DNA of 64,000 nt from a bacterium. Lineage in GTDB: Bacteria > Planctomycetota > JAFGQW01. The translations under genes and the position numbers were made by a program. Shown here one piece after another: positions 8,460 through 17,180 of this stretch. Position 1 is the first letter of the stretch, and each line of letters starts with the position of its first letter. The stretch is from NCBI GenBank assembly GCA_030426805.1, contig JAUHXU010000005.1:496001-560000 (forward strand). The letters are read 5' to 3'. The notes under the pieces were generated by a model. The model searched no databases and was not told the DNA's origin. It saw only the letters and a program-made list of their open reading frames with translations.

Positions 8460-9413
8460 CTACTTGTTGATCACCGCGCCGGGCGGGAAGCCGCCCTCGG
8501 GGCGGCGGTAGAGGACCCAGCGGTTGTTGTACCAGAAGTACTGCTCGGGCTCGGAGCGGATCACGTGATCGTAGTGGTCGATCACGATCTGGGTCATGCG
8601 CTGGAAGTCCTCTTCCTTCGACAGCGACGGGTCGGCGACGACCGGGTCGAACACCTCCCACGAGTGGCGCATCCATCCTTCGCGGCGGGCGACGGCCGGA
8701 ATGATCGGCACCTTCGCCTGCCGCGCGAACATCGCCATCCCGGCGACGACGTGCGCCTCCTTGCCGAGGAAGCGCACCTTCACGCCGTCGGAGCGCGCGC
8801 GCAAGTCGGTCATGAAGCCGAGCCACTGCTCCGCCTTCAGGTTGCGAATCACCTGACGGAGCAGCGTCGCGTCGCCGCGCGGGATCGTCGTGATGCCGGT
8901 GTGGCCGCGCATCCGCTGCACGTAGGCGTCGGTGAGCGGATTGTGCTGACGACCGGTGATGAAGAAGATCGGGAAGTCGAACTGCGCGACCGAGACGCCG
9001 GCGAGGTCCCAGCTGCCGGTGTGTGGGATCGCGAGGATCGCGCCCGACCCCTCCGGCACCGACTCGCGCACCTTCGCGAGCGCCGCGGCGCAATCGGTGT
9101 TCGCTTCGACCCACGCGCGCGAGATCCGGTCCATCCGCATCACGTCGACCGCGTTGAAGCACATGTTGCGCATCGAGATCCACGCGATTCGGTTCACGCG
9201 GGATGCAGGCGTCTCGTCGCCGAACACCTCGCGGATCCGCGCCTTCGCACGGCCGACGCGGAAGCGAATGACGTGGTAGGCCAGTCGGGCGATGACCCAC
9301 GCGAACGCGAGCGCGACCCGGTACGGCACGATCCGAAACACGAACGCGAACGCCCGCAGCGCGACGTACTCGAGTCGATACTTCAGCGTGATCTTGCGCG
9401 GCTCGACACTCAT
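8460..9413 (-). CDS. LpxL/HtrB-family lysophospholipid or lipid A acyltransferase
   Basis: 317 residues, membrane-associated. An N-terminal hydrophobic segment (about 20-48) anchors it to the inner membrane. The acyltransferase HX4D motif is HTGSWD with H131 and D136, followed by TGRQHNP and PRGD elements that match the late acyltransferases of lipid A synthesis. It could acylate lipid A or another glycolipid; the presence of a canonical lipid A cannot be judged from this window. Expression probably starts from a leaderless promoter: TATAGT ends 7 nt before the ATG and no SD is visible. Confidence 0.85.
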   Translation of the reverse strand: MSVEPRKITLKYRLEYVALRAFAFVFRIVPYRVALAFAWVIARLAYHVIRFRVGRAKARIREVFGDETPASRVNRIAWISMRNMCFNAVDVMRMDRISRAWVEANTDCAAALAKVRESVPEGSGAILAIPHTGSWDLAGVSVAQFDFPIFFITGRQHNPLTDAYVQRMRGHTGITTIPRGDATLLRQVIRNLKAEQWLGFMTDLRARSDGVKVRFLGKEAHVVAGMAMFARQAKVPIIPAVARREGWMRHSWEVFDPVVADPSLSKEEDFQRMTQIVIDHYDHVIRSEPEQYFWYNNRWVLYRRPEGGFPPGAVINK

Positions 9414-9420
9414 TGCGCCA

Positions 9421-9448
9421 ACTATACGGAACGAGTGCCGTTTGCCAA
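9421..9448 (-). promoter_or_regulatory. Leaderless promoter of the acyltransferase gene
   Basis: On the minus strand TTGGCA (9443-9448), a 16-bp spacer and TATAGT (9421-9426) are present. The -10 ends 7 nt before the ATG at 9413, so the message would begin at or within a base or two of the start codon. Confidence 0.5.
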
Positions 9449-9468
9449 CACGGCGGACCGCACCGTCG

Positions 9469-11952
9469 CTACTTCTTCTCGGCCTCGGCGTCCTTCTTCG
9501 CCTTCGCCACCTCGGCCTTCGCCTCGGCGACGCGCGGCGGCAGCAGGCGATACTCCTCGACGCCGCCGGCATCGACCGGCGGCTGGAGCTTCGGCAGCAC
9601 CTCGAGGATCGCGGCCTGCAGCTGCACGTCCTCCTCGAAGTCGCCGACCGTGTAAACGCCGATGAACTCCTTGCCGCGGTGGTCCATCGCACGACGGCGC
9701 ACGTAGACGCGCAACCAGCGGCGCACGTCGCCCTTGTCGAGCTTCGTGTCGAGTCCGTCGTAGAAGCGGTCGAACCCCGGGTAGCGACTCGGGTCGTAGC
9801 CGTCGTACGACGCGAGCGTGTCGAGCAGCTCGGTGTGCGCCGGCCACTCCTTGTCCACCCACGTCTGGAAGACGTCCTTCTCGAGCAACTTGCCGAGTTC
9901 CTCTTCCTTCCAGCCCGGCCACTCGGTCATCGGCAGCTCGACGTCGGGCTCGATGCCGCCGCGACTGACGACCTTGCCCTCGCGGTCGATTTCGCGGTGG
10001 ATGCTCCGCCCGTCCGGGAGGAAGTAGCGGCCGACCGTGATCTTCACGCCCGGGCCGACGTCGTAGCGGCCGTTGCCGTTGTTGTCCTGGAACGCCTCGG
10101 CCGGGGTGTACTCGCCGTCACCGTTCTCGTCGGTGTACGGCTCGCCCGGATCCCACCGATTGTTGCCGTTCTTGTCCTCGAACGCCTCCGCAGGGTCCCA
10201 GCGACCGTTGCGGAACGCGATGTCGCGGAACGGTTCGCCGGCATCGAACTGACCGTTGCCGTTCTTGTCGACGTAGGGCTCACCATCGTCGTGGTAGCCG
10301 TTCTTGCGCGGCTCGTCGGAGAACTCGTCGCCCGGGCGCGAGTTCAGGTTGAACACCTGCTGAACGCTCCCCTTGCCGAACGTGCGCAGCCCGACGAGCC
10401 TCGCGCGGCCGTGATACTGCAGCGCCCCCGCGACGATCTCCGACGCACTCGCGCTGTGCTCGTTCGTCAGGATCACCATCGGGTAGTCCGCCTGGGCGGT
10501 CTCGTCGGTCGTTCGGTATTCCTTGCGCGGCGCGATCGTCCGGTTGCGCCCCTCCCAGTAGGTGACGAGCTTGTCCTTCGGCAGGAAGCGATCCGCGACC
10601 TTGATCGCCGTCGGCAGGTAGCCGCCCTGGTTGTTGCGCAGGTCGAGGATCAGCGCCCGCATGCCGTCGGCGTTGAGCGTCGCGAGCGCGTCGTCGAGTT
10701 CGCGTGCGGTCTCGACGCCGAAGTTCGCGAGCGAGATGTAGCCCACCTTCGCGGGCAGCATCTCGTAGTTGACCGACTTCACGCGGATGCGTGCGCGCCG
10801 CACCTTGATCTCGCGCGGCTCCTTCCAGCCGCGCCGCATCACCTTCAGCGTGACTTCGGTACCCGGCGTGCCCTTGAGGCGCTTGATGATCGCGTCGAGG
10901 TCCTTGTCCATCGTGGACCAGCCGTCGACCTCGATGATCTTGTCGTCCGAGCGCAAGCCGGCCTCGTACGCGGGCCCCGAGTAGATCGGGCGGATGATCG
11001 TGAAGATCCCGCGCTGGTCGAAGTTCACGAACGCGCCGAGGCCGCCGTAGTTCTTGTTCAGATCCTCGGCCCACTCCGCCCGCTCCTTCGCGGAGAAGAA
11101 CGTCGAATGCGGGTCCATCGAGCGCAGCATCGCGCGCGCCGCGGACTCGAGGAGTTCCTCTTCGTTCGCCTCACCGGTGACGCGGTCGCCGTTGAGGTGA
11201 TACTGCTGGATGTTGTCGAGGATCTCGGCGATCAACTCCAGCCGACCGCGCGTCGGCTTGAAGCGGTCGGTCTCGTAGAAGTTCGCCTCGAGCTGGCGGA
11301 ACAGGTCGGCCATGCGCAGGTAGGCGCGTGCGAGCCGGCCGCGCTCGGTCGGTTCGTCCTTGATCTCTTCGAGCACGCTCTTGGCCGCCTCGAAGTCGTC
11401 GATCTCGGCGAGCGCGAGTGCACCCGACGCCCGGAGGTCGAGGTCCGCCGACTTCAGGTAGGCGCGAATGACCTGCTTCGCGGCGGCTTTCTCTTCGTGG
11501 CTCAGGCGGAAGAGCGCCTTGGCGACGTCGAGCTTGAGCCACGGGTCGAGCGTATCGCCCAACACACCCTTGAGCGCCCCGACGACCGACCGGTCGCCGC
11601 GCTTGGCGAGCACGCCGATCGCCGTGCGCCGCGCAGCCGGGTCGGCCGCATCGTCGCGCGCGATCCCGACGAGCGCGTCGAACGCGGGCTTCTTCTCGCC
11701 GTAGTAGATCAGCGTCGCCGCCGCCGCGATTCGCACGGTCGCGCTGTCGTGGGTCAGGTAGGCGCCGAGCGGCTCGACGACCTTGGAGCCGAGCGCGCGG
11801 AGTTTCTCGGCCAATGGCCAGTAGCTGCCGGCCGGCTTCCCGGCCATCACCTTCGCGTAGCGCGCGACCTTGTCGGCGACGCGATCCTGAGCTTGCGGGG
11901 CGGTCGCGCCGACCGCGACCAACGCGATCGACAGGACGATGGTTCTGAGCAT
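9469..11952 (-). CDS. S41 C-terminal processing protease with HEAT-like repeats, PDZ and calcium-loop insert
   Basis: 827 residues, exported (signal peptide about 1-22). Residues 45-200 look like HEAT-type helical repeats. Residues 225-300 contain the S41 helper region with MDPHSTFFS, about 300-385 a PDZ domain and 395-675 the catalytic core. The Ser-Lys dyad fits S502 (in HSASASE) and K527 (in TFGKGS), the 25-residue spacing known for Tsp/Prc. Between K527 and the usual GRYFLPDGRSI strand lies an insert of about 97 residues. It holds four DxNGxG loops (starting at D562, D593, D608 and D623) that resemble dockerin/EF-hand calcium sites. A roughly 150-residue Lys/Glu-rich tail follows. It probably trims periplasmic proteins under calcium control. 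Confidence 0.88.
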   Translation of the reverse strand: MLRTIVLSIALVAVGATAPQAQDRVADKVARYAKVMAGKPAGSYWPLAEKLRALGSKVVEPLGAYLTHDSATVRIAAAATLIYYGEKKPAFDALVGIARDDAADPAARRTAIGVLAKRGDRSVVGALKGVLGDTLDPWLKLDVAKALFRLSHEEKAAAKQVIRAYLKSADLDLRASGALALAEIDDFEAAKSVLEEIKDEPTERGRLARAYLRMADLFRQLEANFYETDRFKPTRGRLELIAEILDNIQQYHLNGDRVTGEANEEELLESAARAMLRSMDPHSTFFSAKERAEWAEDLNKNYGGLGAFVNFDQRGIFTIIRPIYSGPAYEAGLRSDDKIIEVDGWSTMDKDLDAIIKRLKGTPGTEVTLKVMRRGWKEPREIKVRRARIRVKSVNYEMLPAKVGYISLANFGVETARELDDALATLNADGMRALILDLRNNQGGYLPTAIKVADRFLPKDKLVTYWEGRNRTIAPRKEYRTTDETAQADYPMVILTNEHSASASEIVAGALQYHGRARLVGLRTFGKGSVQQVFNLNSRPGDEFSDEPRKNGYHDDGEPYVDKNGNGQFDAGEPFRDIAFRNGRWDPAEAFEDKNGNNRWDPGEPYTDENGDGEYTPAEAFQDNNGNGRYDVGPGVKITVGRYFLPDGRSIHREIDREGKVVSRGGIEPDVELPMTEWPGWKEEELGKLLEKDVFQTWVDKEWPAHTELLDTLASYDGYDPSRYPGFDRFYDGLDTKLDKGDVRRWLRVYVRRRAMDHRGKEFIGVYTVGDFEEDVQLQAAILEVLPKLQPPVDAGGVEEYRLLPPRVAEAKAEVAKAKKDAEAEKK

Positions 11953-12149
11953 GATGTCTTGCGTTCCTCGCCTCGTGCGGCGCCCGGTCCTCGGTGCGCC
12001 GCTTCGAGCAGTATACCGGCGGGCGGGTCGATCGCCGCGGCTGCGGCGACGCCCCTCCCCGGGGAATCTATCGGCCGTCACGCACGCGGGATCACAGTCG
12101 CATCGGCATTCCGAGCCGGTTGATACGATCGAGGCGCCCGCGGCGCGAG

Positions 12150-12188
12150 CCCCGAATCGGCACCATACCCGATGGTCCGATTCCGGGG
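12150..12188 (-). terminator. Hairpin terminator candidate after the sulfatase-like gene
   Basis: An 11-bp arm (12150-12160) pairs with 12177-12188 with one bulged G. The inner stem is ACCAT/ATGGT around a 5-nt loop. It begins 8 nt past the minus-strand stop. No T-run follows, so the call rests on stem strength and position. Confidence 0.45.
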
Positions 12189-12196
12189 CGCCACGA

Positions 12197-13630
12197 CTAC
12201 TTGAGGTAGCCGTGGCTGCGGAGCAACTTCTTGCGCGCCTCGCCCATCTCCTTGCCGCCCTCGCTCGAGATCCGGAGTCGGCCGCGCAACTCCTCCGCCC
12301 ACGCGCGGTGCGCCTCGAGGAGCGCGCGGCCACGCTTCACGAGCGCCGGATTCGCGTCGCCGATCGGCGTCGTCTCGCCAGGATCGGCTTCGATGTCGTA
12401 GAGCTCCACGTCGTTGGAGATGATCTTGTGGACGAACTTGTACCGTCCGAACCGCACCGTGCGCTGCGGCTCCCAGTAGAGCGTGAAGCCCGCGAAGATC
12501 GCGTCGCGCGGTGCCGGGTCCACGCCTTCGACGATCGACGGCCACAGCGACGGCGCGGTCGCGAACGCGTGCTCTGCGGGCTCGAGCCCACACGCATCGG
12601 CGATCGTCGCGTAGATCGACGGCGTATCGACCGCAGTCGCGACCCGGCGCGACGCCGCGTGCGGCGTGCGCACGAACAACGGCACGTGCAGCAGCTCGTC
12701 GTAGGCGGTGTGCCCGTGCTCGAAGCCGCCGTGCTCCCAGAACTCCTCGCCGTGATCGCTCGACACGATGATCAACGCGTCCTCGTACCGACCGAGGCGC
12801 TTCAGCGTCGCGATCACGCGACCGACGGCATCGTCGACGTACTGGATCTCCGAGTCGTAGAGCCCTCGCAGCTGTCGGCGCTCGTTGTCGTCCGGTCGGT
12901 AGAACGGCTGCGAGTGCATCTCTTCGGTCGGGCCACGAGACGCCGCCGGATCCGGCTGGGATCGATGATCGTCGGTCCAGTAGTCCTTCGGCGGATCGTA
13001 CGGCAGGTGCGGATCGTAGAAGTGCATCCAGCAGAAGAAGCGCTCGTCGCCACGCTGCGCGAGCCACCGCTCGGTGATCCCGCTGATCGCGGCCGTCGTG
13101 TCCCGCGGGTCGATCCCCTCGTAGAGGTCGAGCGGGATCTCGGCGTCGAGGCGCGGCATGATGAAGTAGTCGCGAAAGCCGCGCCGCAAGTCCTCGACCA
13201 TCGCGACGTAGGGGTTGTAGCCGAACGCGCCGGTGCGGTAGCCCGCGTCGTGCATGCGCTCGGCGAGGAGTTCGACCGAACCGGGTAGCGGCGGATCGTC
13301 CTGCCCGCCCGACACGATCCCGTGCACGGCCGGGTCGAGACCGGTCAGCATCGAGGTGACCGCCGGCTTCGTCCACGGCGACGGCGAGTAGGCGCGCTCG
13401 AACAGCGTCGACTCCGCCGCGAGCCGATCGAGCGACGGCGTGCGGACCCGGCGGGCGCCGTAGCAGCCGAGGCGGTCGGCACGCAGCGTATCGATCGTGA
13501 TCAAGATCACGCAGCCGGGCGCCGGCTTCGACGCGGCCGGGGGACGGATCAACAGCCACGCGCCGACGCCGCACGCGATCAGGACGAGGCCGACGACGGC
13601 GAGGACTCGGGTAGAGCGGGCGCGTGGCAC
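12197..13630 (-). CDS. Membrane-anchored sulfatase-like hydrolase (alkaline phosphatase superfamily)
   Basis: 477 residues. An N-terminal membrane segment (about 9-28) places the enzyme domain outside the cytoplasm. Metal-site Asp D47 sits in LITIDTLRADRLG; later HxxH-like and DHGEEFWEHGG elements complete the bimetal site of the sulfatase fold (PF00884). The usual C/S-x-P-x-R nucleophile motif is replaced by WTKPAVTSMLTG, so T87 aligns with the nucleophile. Thr nucleophiles are known in phosphotransfer members of the superfamily such as EptA and LtaS, so phospho-hydrolysis or transfer is as likely as sulfatase activity. GTG start with GGAG 8 nt upstream. Confidence 0.8.
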   Translation of the reverse strand: MPRARSTRVLAVVGLVLIACGVGAWLLIRPPAASKPAPGCVILITIDTLRADRLGCYGARRVRTPSLDRLAAESTLFERAYSPSPWTKPAVTSMLTGLDPAVHGIVSGGQDDPPLPGSVELLAERMHDAGYRTGAFGYNPYVAMVEDLRRGFRDYFIMPRLDAEIPLDLYEGIDPRDTTAAISGITERWLAQRGDERFFCWMHFYDPHLPYDPPKDYWTDDHRSQPDPAASRGPTEEMHSQPFYRPDDNERRQLRGLYDSEIQYVDDAVGRVIATLKRLGRYEDALIIVSSDHGEEFWEHGGFEHGHTAYDELLHVPLFVRTPHAASRRVATAVDTPSIYATIADACGLEPAEHAFATAPSLWPSIVEGVDPAPRDAIFAGFTLYWEPQRTVRFGRYKFVHKIISNDVELYDIEADPGETTPIGDANPALVKRGRALLEAHRAWAEELRGRLRISSEGGKEMGEARKKLLRSHGYLK

Positions 13631-13702
13631 GCGGGCATCTCCGGCAAGGGCAAACGAAACGGAATACTCGTCCGGCTCGCCCGAACGTAGCGCGCCGCCG
13701 GG

Positions 13703-13730
13703 TCGACGCGACCCGGAGAAGTCGTATCAT
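13703..13730 (+). promoter_or_regulatory. Promoter of the ABC-2 exporter operon
   Basis: TCGACG (13703-13708), a 16-bp spacer and TATCAT (13725-13730). The -10 ends 9 nt before the ATG at 13740. The same TCGACG-16-TATNNT arrangement precedes the GT2 gene near 63.6 kb. Confidence 0.4.
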
Positions 13731-13739
13731 CGGAGCACC

Positions 13740-14630
13740 ATGATCCAAGCGCAAGGTCTCGTGAAGCGCTTCGGCGACGTCACGGCGGTCGACGGGGTGT
13801 CGCTCGACGTCGCACGGGGCGAGGCGTTCGGCTTGCTCGGGCCGAACGGAGCGGGCAAGACGACGACGATCGGGATGCTCGTCGGCGCCCTCGCCCCGGA
13901 CACCGGACAGATCGCCGTGGCCGGACTCGAAGATCCGACGCGCCCCGAAGTGAAGCGACGGATCGGTGTCGCCCCGCAGGAACTCGCCCTCTACGACGTG
14001 CTGACCGGCGAGGAGAACCTCGCGTTCTTCGGGCGCCTCTACGGCCTGCGCGGCGCGCGCTTGCGCGAGCGCGTCCAATGGGGACTCGAGTTCGCCGAGC
14101 TGACCGAGCGGCGGCGGAGCGCGATCTCGACCTACTCGGGCGGCATGAAGCGGCGCCTCAACCTGGCGTGCGCGCTCGTGCACGAGCCCGACGTCTTCTT
14201 CCTCGACGAACCGACGGTCGGCGTCGATCCGCAGTCGCGCAACCACATCTTCGAGCGCATCGAGTCGCTGCGCACGTCCGGCTGCACGCTGATCTACACG
14301 ACGCACTACATGGAGGAAGCGCAACGCCTGTGTGACCGGGTCGCGATCATCGACCGCGGGTCGATCCTGGCGGTGGACACGGTCGAACGGCTGATCCGAA
14401 CCCACGGCGGCGACGCGGTCGTCGAAGCGACGTTCGCGGGTGCGGCGCCGGCCGGCCTCCCCGACGGCGCCGAGGTCGACGGCCGCACGGTGCGCGTGCA
14501 GACCGCGGCGCCGTTCGACGTCGCCACCCGACTCGGCGCGCTCGACGCGACCGTCGAGTCGCTCCAGGTCCGCAACCCCGACCTCGAGCGCGTCTTCTTG
14601 AACCTGACCGGTCGGAGGCTCCGCGACTGA
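13740..14630 (+). CDS. ABC-2 type exporter, ATP-binding subunit
   Basis: 296 residues. Walker A GPNGAGKT, Q-loop APQE, signature YSGGMKRR, Walker B VFFLDEPT and H-loop TTH are all intact. The layout (short ATPase core plus a roughly 80-residue C-terminal extension after the H-loop) fits CcmA/NatA-like exporters. The stop overlaps the permease start by one base (TGATG), so the two subunits are translated together. The substrate is unknown; drug, polysaccharide or lipid export are all possible. Confidence 0.92.
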   Translation: MIQAQGLVKRFGDVTAVDGVSLDVARGEAFGLLGPNGAGKTTTIGMLVGALAPDTGQIAVAGLEDPTRPEVKRRIGVAPQELALYDVLTGEENLAFFGRLYGLRGARLRERVQWGLEFAELTERRRSAISTYSGGMKRRLNLACALVHEPDVFFLDEPTVGVDPQSRNHIFERIESLRTSGCTLIYTTHYMEEAQRLCDRVAIIDRGSILAVDTVERLIRTHGGDAVVEATFAGAAPAGLPDGAEVDGRTVRVQTAAPFDVATRLGALDATVESLQVRNPDLERVFLNLTGRRLRD

Positions 14631-15949
14631 TGCGCGAGGTGTTGTTCATGGCGCTCAAGGATCTGCGGATCCTGTCGCGCGACAAGTTTGCGGTGTTCTG
14701 GATCCTCGGCTTCCCGCTGCTCTACGCGCTGTTCTTCGGCTCGATCTTCGGCCGCGACAACGATGGCGCGAGCGCGATGTCGGTCGAGATCGTGGACGAT
14801 GCCAAGAGCGATGCGTCGCGCGCGCTGGTCGAACGACTCGCCGAGTCCGAGGCGCTGCGCGTGCGTCGCGACGAAGCCGGCGCCCCGCGCACGGTCGACC
14901 TCGAGACCGCGACCCGCCTCGTCCGCAAGGGCGAACGCGTCGCCCTGATCCGGATTCTCCCGACCTATCGCGGCGGCGGCTTCGCGATGTTCGCCCGCGA
15001 CGGCAACGACGACGCGGCGATCGAGATCGGGGTGGACCCGACGCGGAGCGCCGAGCGCGGCTACCTGCAAGGCGTGCTGATGAAGAACGTCTTCGGCGGC
15101 CTGTCGGAAACGTTCCGCTCCCCCGACGCGATGCGCCGCGAAACGCGCGACATGCTCACGAAGATCCGCGCCGAGTCGGACATCCCGGGGCCGACGCGCT
15201 CGGCACTCGAGACGCTGTTCGGCTCGCTCGACGAACTCGCCGACGCGAACGAGGCCCACCCGCGCCCCGCCGACGCCGCAGGCGAGGCGTCCGATCCGTT
15301 CGAGAACATCGTGCGCTCGATCGACGTCGCGCCCGACACGCGCGGCAAGCCGCGGTCGTCGTTCAACGTGATGTTCCCGTCGGCCATCCTGTGGGGGCTC
15401 ATCGGGTGCTTGTCGGGATTCGCGATCTCGATCGTGCGCGAGCGGATCCGCGGCACGCTCGTGCGGCTGCGCGTCGCGCCGGTGTCGATCGCGCAGGTGC
15501 TCGCCGGCAAGGCACTCGCGTGCTGGCTCGCGTGCGTGATCGTGTGCATCGTGCTGCTCGTGATCGGGCACTTCGCGTTCGGCGTGCGGATCGGCAACAT
15601 GCCGCTGCTCGCGATCGCGATCGCATGCACCGCCGCGTGTTTCACCGGGATCATGATGGTCGTCTCGGTGATCGGCCGAACCGAGGAGGCGGTGGCCGGC
15701 GCGGGCTGGGGGATCATGATGCCGCTCGCGATGATCGGCGGCGCGATGGTCCCGCTGATCGCGATGCCGCCGTGGGTGCTCACGCTGAGCGACTTCAGCC
15801 CGGTGAAGTGGGGCATCTACTCGATCGAGGGCGCGGTGTGGCGCGATCTCTCGTTCGGCGAGCTGCAACTCGCGTTCGCGATTCTGCTCGGAATCGGCGT
15901 CGCGGCGTTCTCGGTCGGCGTGCTGATCTTCCGGCGCCAGCACGCGTAG
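14630..15949 (+). CDS. ABC-2 type exporter, permease subunit
   Basis: 439-residue membrane protein, partner of the ATPase immediately upstream. One transmembrane helix near residues 18-36 is followed by a large extracytoplasmic domain (about 40-245), then five to six helices from about 250 to the end. The conserved permease helix-loop region around RERIRGTLVRLRVAPVS is followed by LLVIGHFAFGV and the GGAMVPL segment. This matches the ABC2_membrane_3 (YhfG/NatB-like) layout. A hydrophobic C-terminus ends the chain. Confidence 0.88.
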   Translation: MREVLFMALKDLRILSRDKFAVFWILGFPLLYALFFGSIFGRDNDGASAMSVEIVDDAKSDASRALVERLAESEALRVRRDEAGAPRTVDLETATRLVRKGERVALIRILPTYRGGGFAMFARDGNDDAAIEIGVDPTRSAERGYLQGVLMKNVFGGLSETFRSPDAMRRETRDMLTKIRAESDIPGPTRSALETLFGSLDELADANEAHPRPADAAGEASDPFENIVRSIDVAPDTRGKPRSSFNVMFPSAILWGLIGCLSGFAISIVRERIRGTLVRLRVAPVSIAQVLAGKALACWLACVIVCIVLLVIGHFAFGVRIGNMPLLAIAIACTAACFTGIMMVVSVIGRTEEAVAGAGWGIMMPLAMIGGAMVPLIAMPPWVLTLSDFSPVKWGIYSIEGAVWRDLSFGELQLAFAILLGIGVAAFSVGVLIFRRQHA

Positions 15950-16065
15950 CGCGCCGCCGAATCGATCCGAGACCGGGTGCGCGACGACTTCAGTCAACTT
16001 TCGGCGACGATTGTTCGATAGAGGGAGGAGCAATCAGGAGGGGCTACGCCGGAGGTACCCTTCCC

Positions 16066-17046
16066 ATGCAGAAGCAGCGAACGACGCGCCCCGCATCGGC
16101 GCGCTCTACGCTTCGCATCGCGACGACGCGCCCGGTCGGCACCGCGGCCGCGATTCCCGCCGACGCGCACCTCGCGTTCTTCCCCGTGCGCGCGCTCACG
16201 CCGCCCGATCCGCTTCGACGGCTTCTCGGCGTCGTCGGTCCCGAATCCCTCAGTGCGACGACCGTCCCGGTCGCGATCGCGGCGATCGCCGCACACGCGT
16301 CGAACCAACCGTTCGCGTGGCCGCTGATCGTCGCGTGCATCGTCGCGTTCGCCGCGCTGCGCCTCTCCGTGCTCTACCGGCTCGACGCCGATGCGCACGA
16401 GGACCTCTGCACGCTCGGCCACGCGCGCCGCACTGCCGCCCGCGCGTCGGTGCGCGCGCTCGCGATCGCCGGCGTCGCGTTCGTGCCGATCGTGCTCGCC
16501 ACCGGATGGGCGGGGATGATCGTCGCGACCGCCACCGCCGGCGCCGCCTACGCCTACGTCGGTGGACTGGTGCCCGACCGAGCGCGGGCGGTGCTCGACC
16601 CGTTCGCGACCGTCGGGTCGGCGCTCGCGGTCGTCGTCGCCGCGACCACGGCGTTCGGCGCGGAGGCGACGCCGTTCGCGATCCTCGCAGGACTGCAACT
16701 CGGGATGCTCGCGCTCGTGCCGACGCTCGTGTGCGCGCTGCGCGACGAACCGAACGATCGCGCCGCGTGCCGCGCGACGACCGCGACCGTCTTCGGCCGC
16801 GACCGCACCCGCGCGATGGCGTTCGGCGCGATCGGCCTCGCGTTCGGCGGCGCCGTCGGCTGGGTGATCCTCGGCCACTGGGCCGCCGCGCTGCTGCCGC
16901 TCGTCACCGGCCCGAGCGCGATCGCGCTCCGCCACGGCCTCCGCACCCGCTCCCGCGGCCCGATCGTCAACGTGTTGCTGCGCCCGACGACCCGGTTCCG
17001 CTTCACGTTCGGCGCGGCGCTCGTCGTGGGATTGCTGATCGCGTAA
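16066..17046 (+). CDS. UbiA-superfamily prenyltransferase, MenA-like
   Basis: 326 residues with about eight to nine transmembrane helices, so an inner-membrane enzyme. The second Asp-rich motif of MenA-type enzymes is recognisable as DEPNDRAACRATTATVFGRD. The overall helix pattern and the short hydrophobic C-terminus also fit 1,4-dihydroxy-2-naphthoate polyprenyltransferase. The first motif (normally NDxxD) is replaced by LYRLDADAHEDL, which keeps several acids but not the Asn. Menaquinone synthesis is therefore a reasonable but unproven role; another prenyl acceptor is possible. The SD GGAGG is spaced about 10 nt from the ATG. Palindromic element copy 1 lies 22 bp downstream. Confidence 0.55.
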   Translation: MQKQRTTRPASARSTLRIATTRPVGTAAAIPADAHLAFFPVRALTPPDPLRRLLGVVGPESLSATTVPVAIAAIAAHASNQPFAWPLIVACIVAFAALRLSVLYRLDADAHEDLCTLGHARRTAARASVRALAIAGVAFVPIVLATGWAGMIVATATAGAAYAYVGGLVPDRARAVLDPFATVGSALAVVVAATTAFGAEATPFAILAGLQLGMLALVPTLVCALRDEPNDRAACRATTATVFGRDRTRAMAFGAIGLAFGGAVGWVILGHWAAALLPLVTGPSAIALRHGLRTRSRGPIVNVLLRPTTRFRFTFGAALVVGLLIA

Positions 17047-17068
17047 GGCGCCGCGCTCTTGCATCGCC

Positions 17069-17166
17069 GTTTCAAATCGAAATCTGTCCCTCAGCGCTGC
17101 CATATTCTGGTTTGAAGCGCTTCAAACGCGATTCTGTCAGCGTTTGGGGACAAATCCGCGTGTGAG
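17069..17166. repeat. 98-bp palindromic element, copy 1
   Basis: A 16-nt flank (GTTTCAAATCGAAATC) is followed by a 68-nt imperfect hairpin (17085-17152) centred on the perfect palindrome TTTGAAGCGCTTCAAA (17111-17126), then AATCCGCG. It lies between convergent genes (MenA-like and CNNM-like). The arms match less well than in copies 2 and 3. Confidence 0.85.
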
Positions 17167-17180
17167 CCGCGTAGCGGCGA

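Noticed and set aside
9292..12123. Long plus-strand open frame (over 900 codons) opposite the S41 protease gene
   Set aside because: Its translation is Arg/Val/Asp-rich and low in complexity, with no motifs. The minus strand encodes a coherent protease. High GC makes long antisense frames common.
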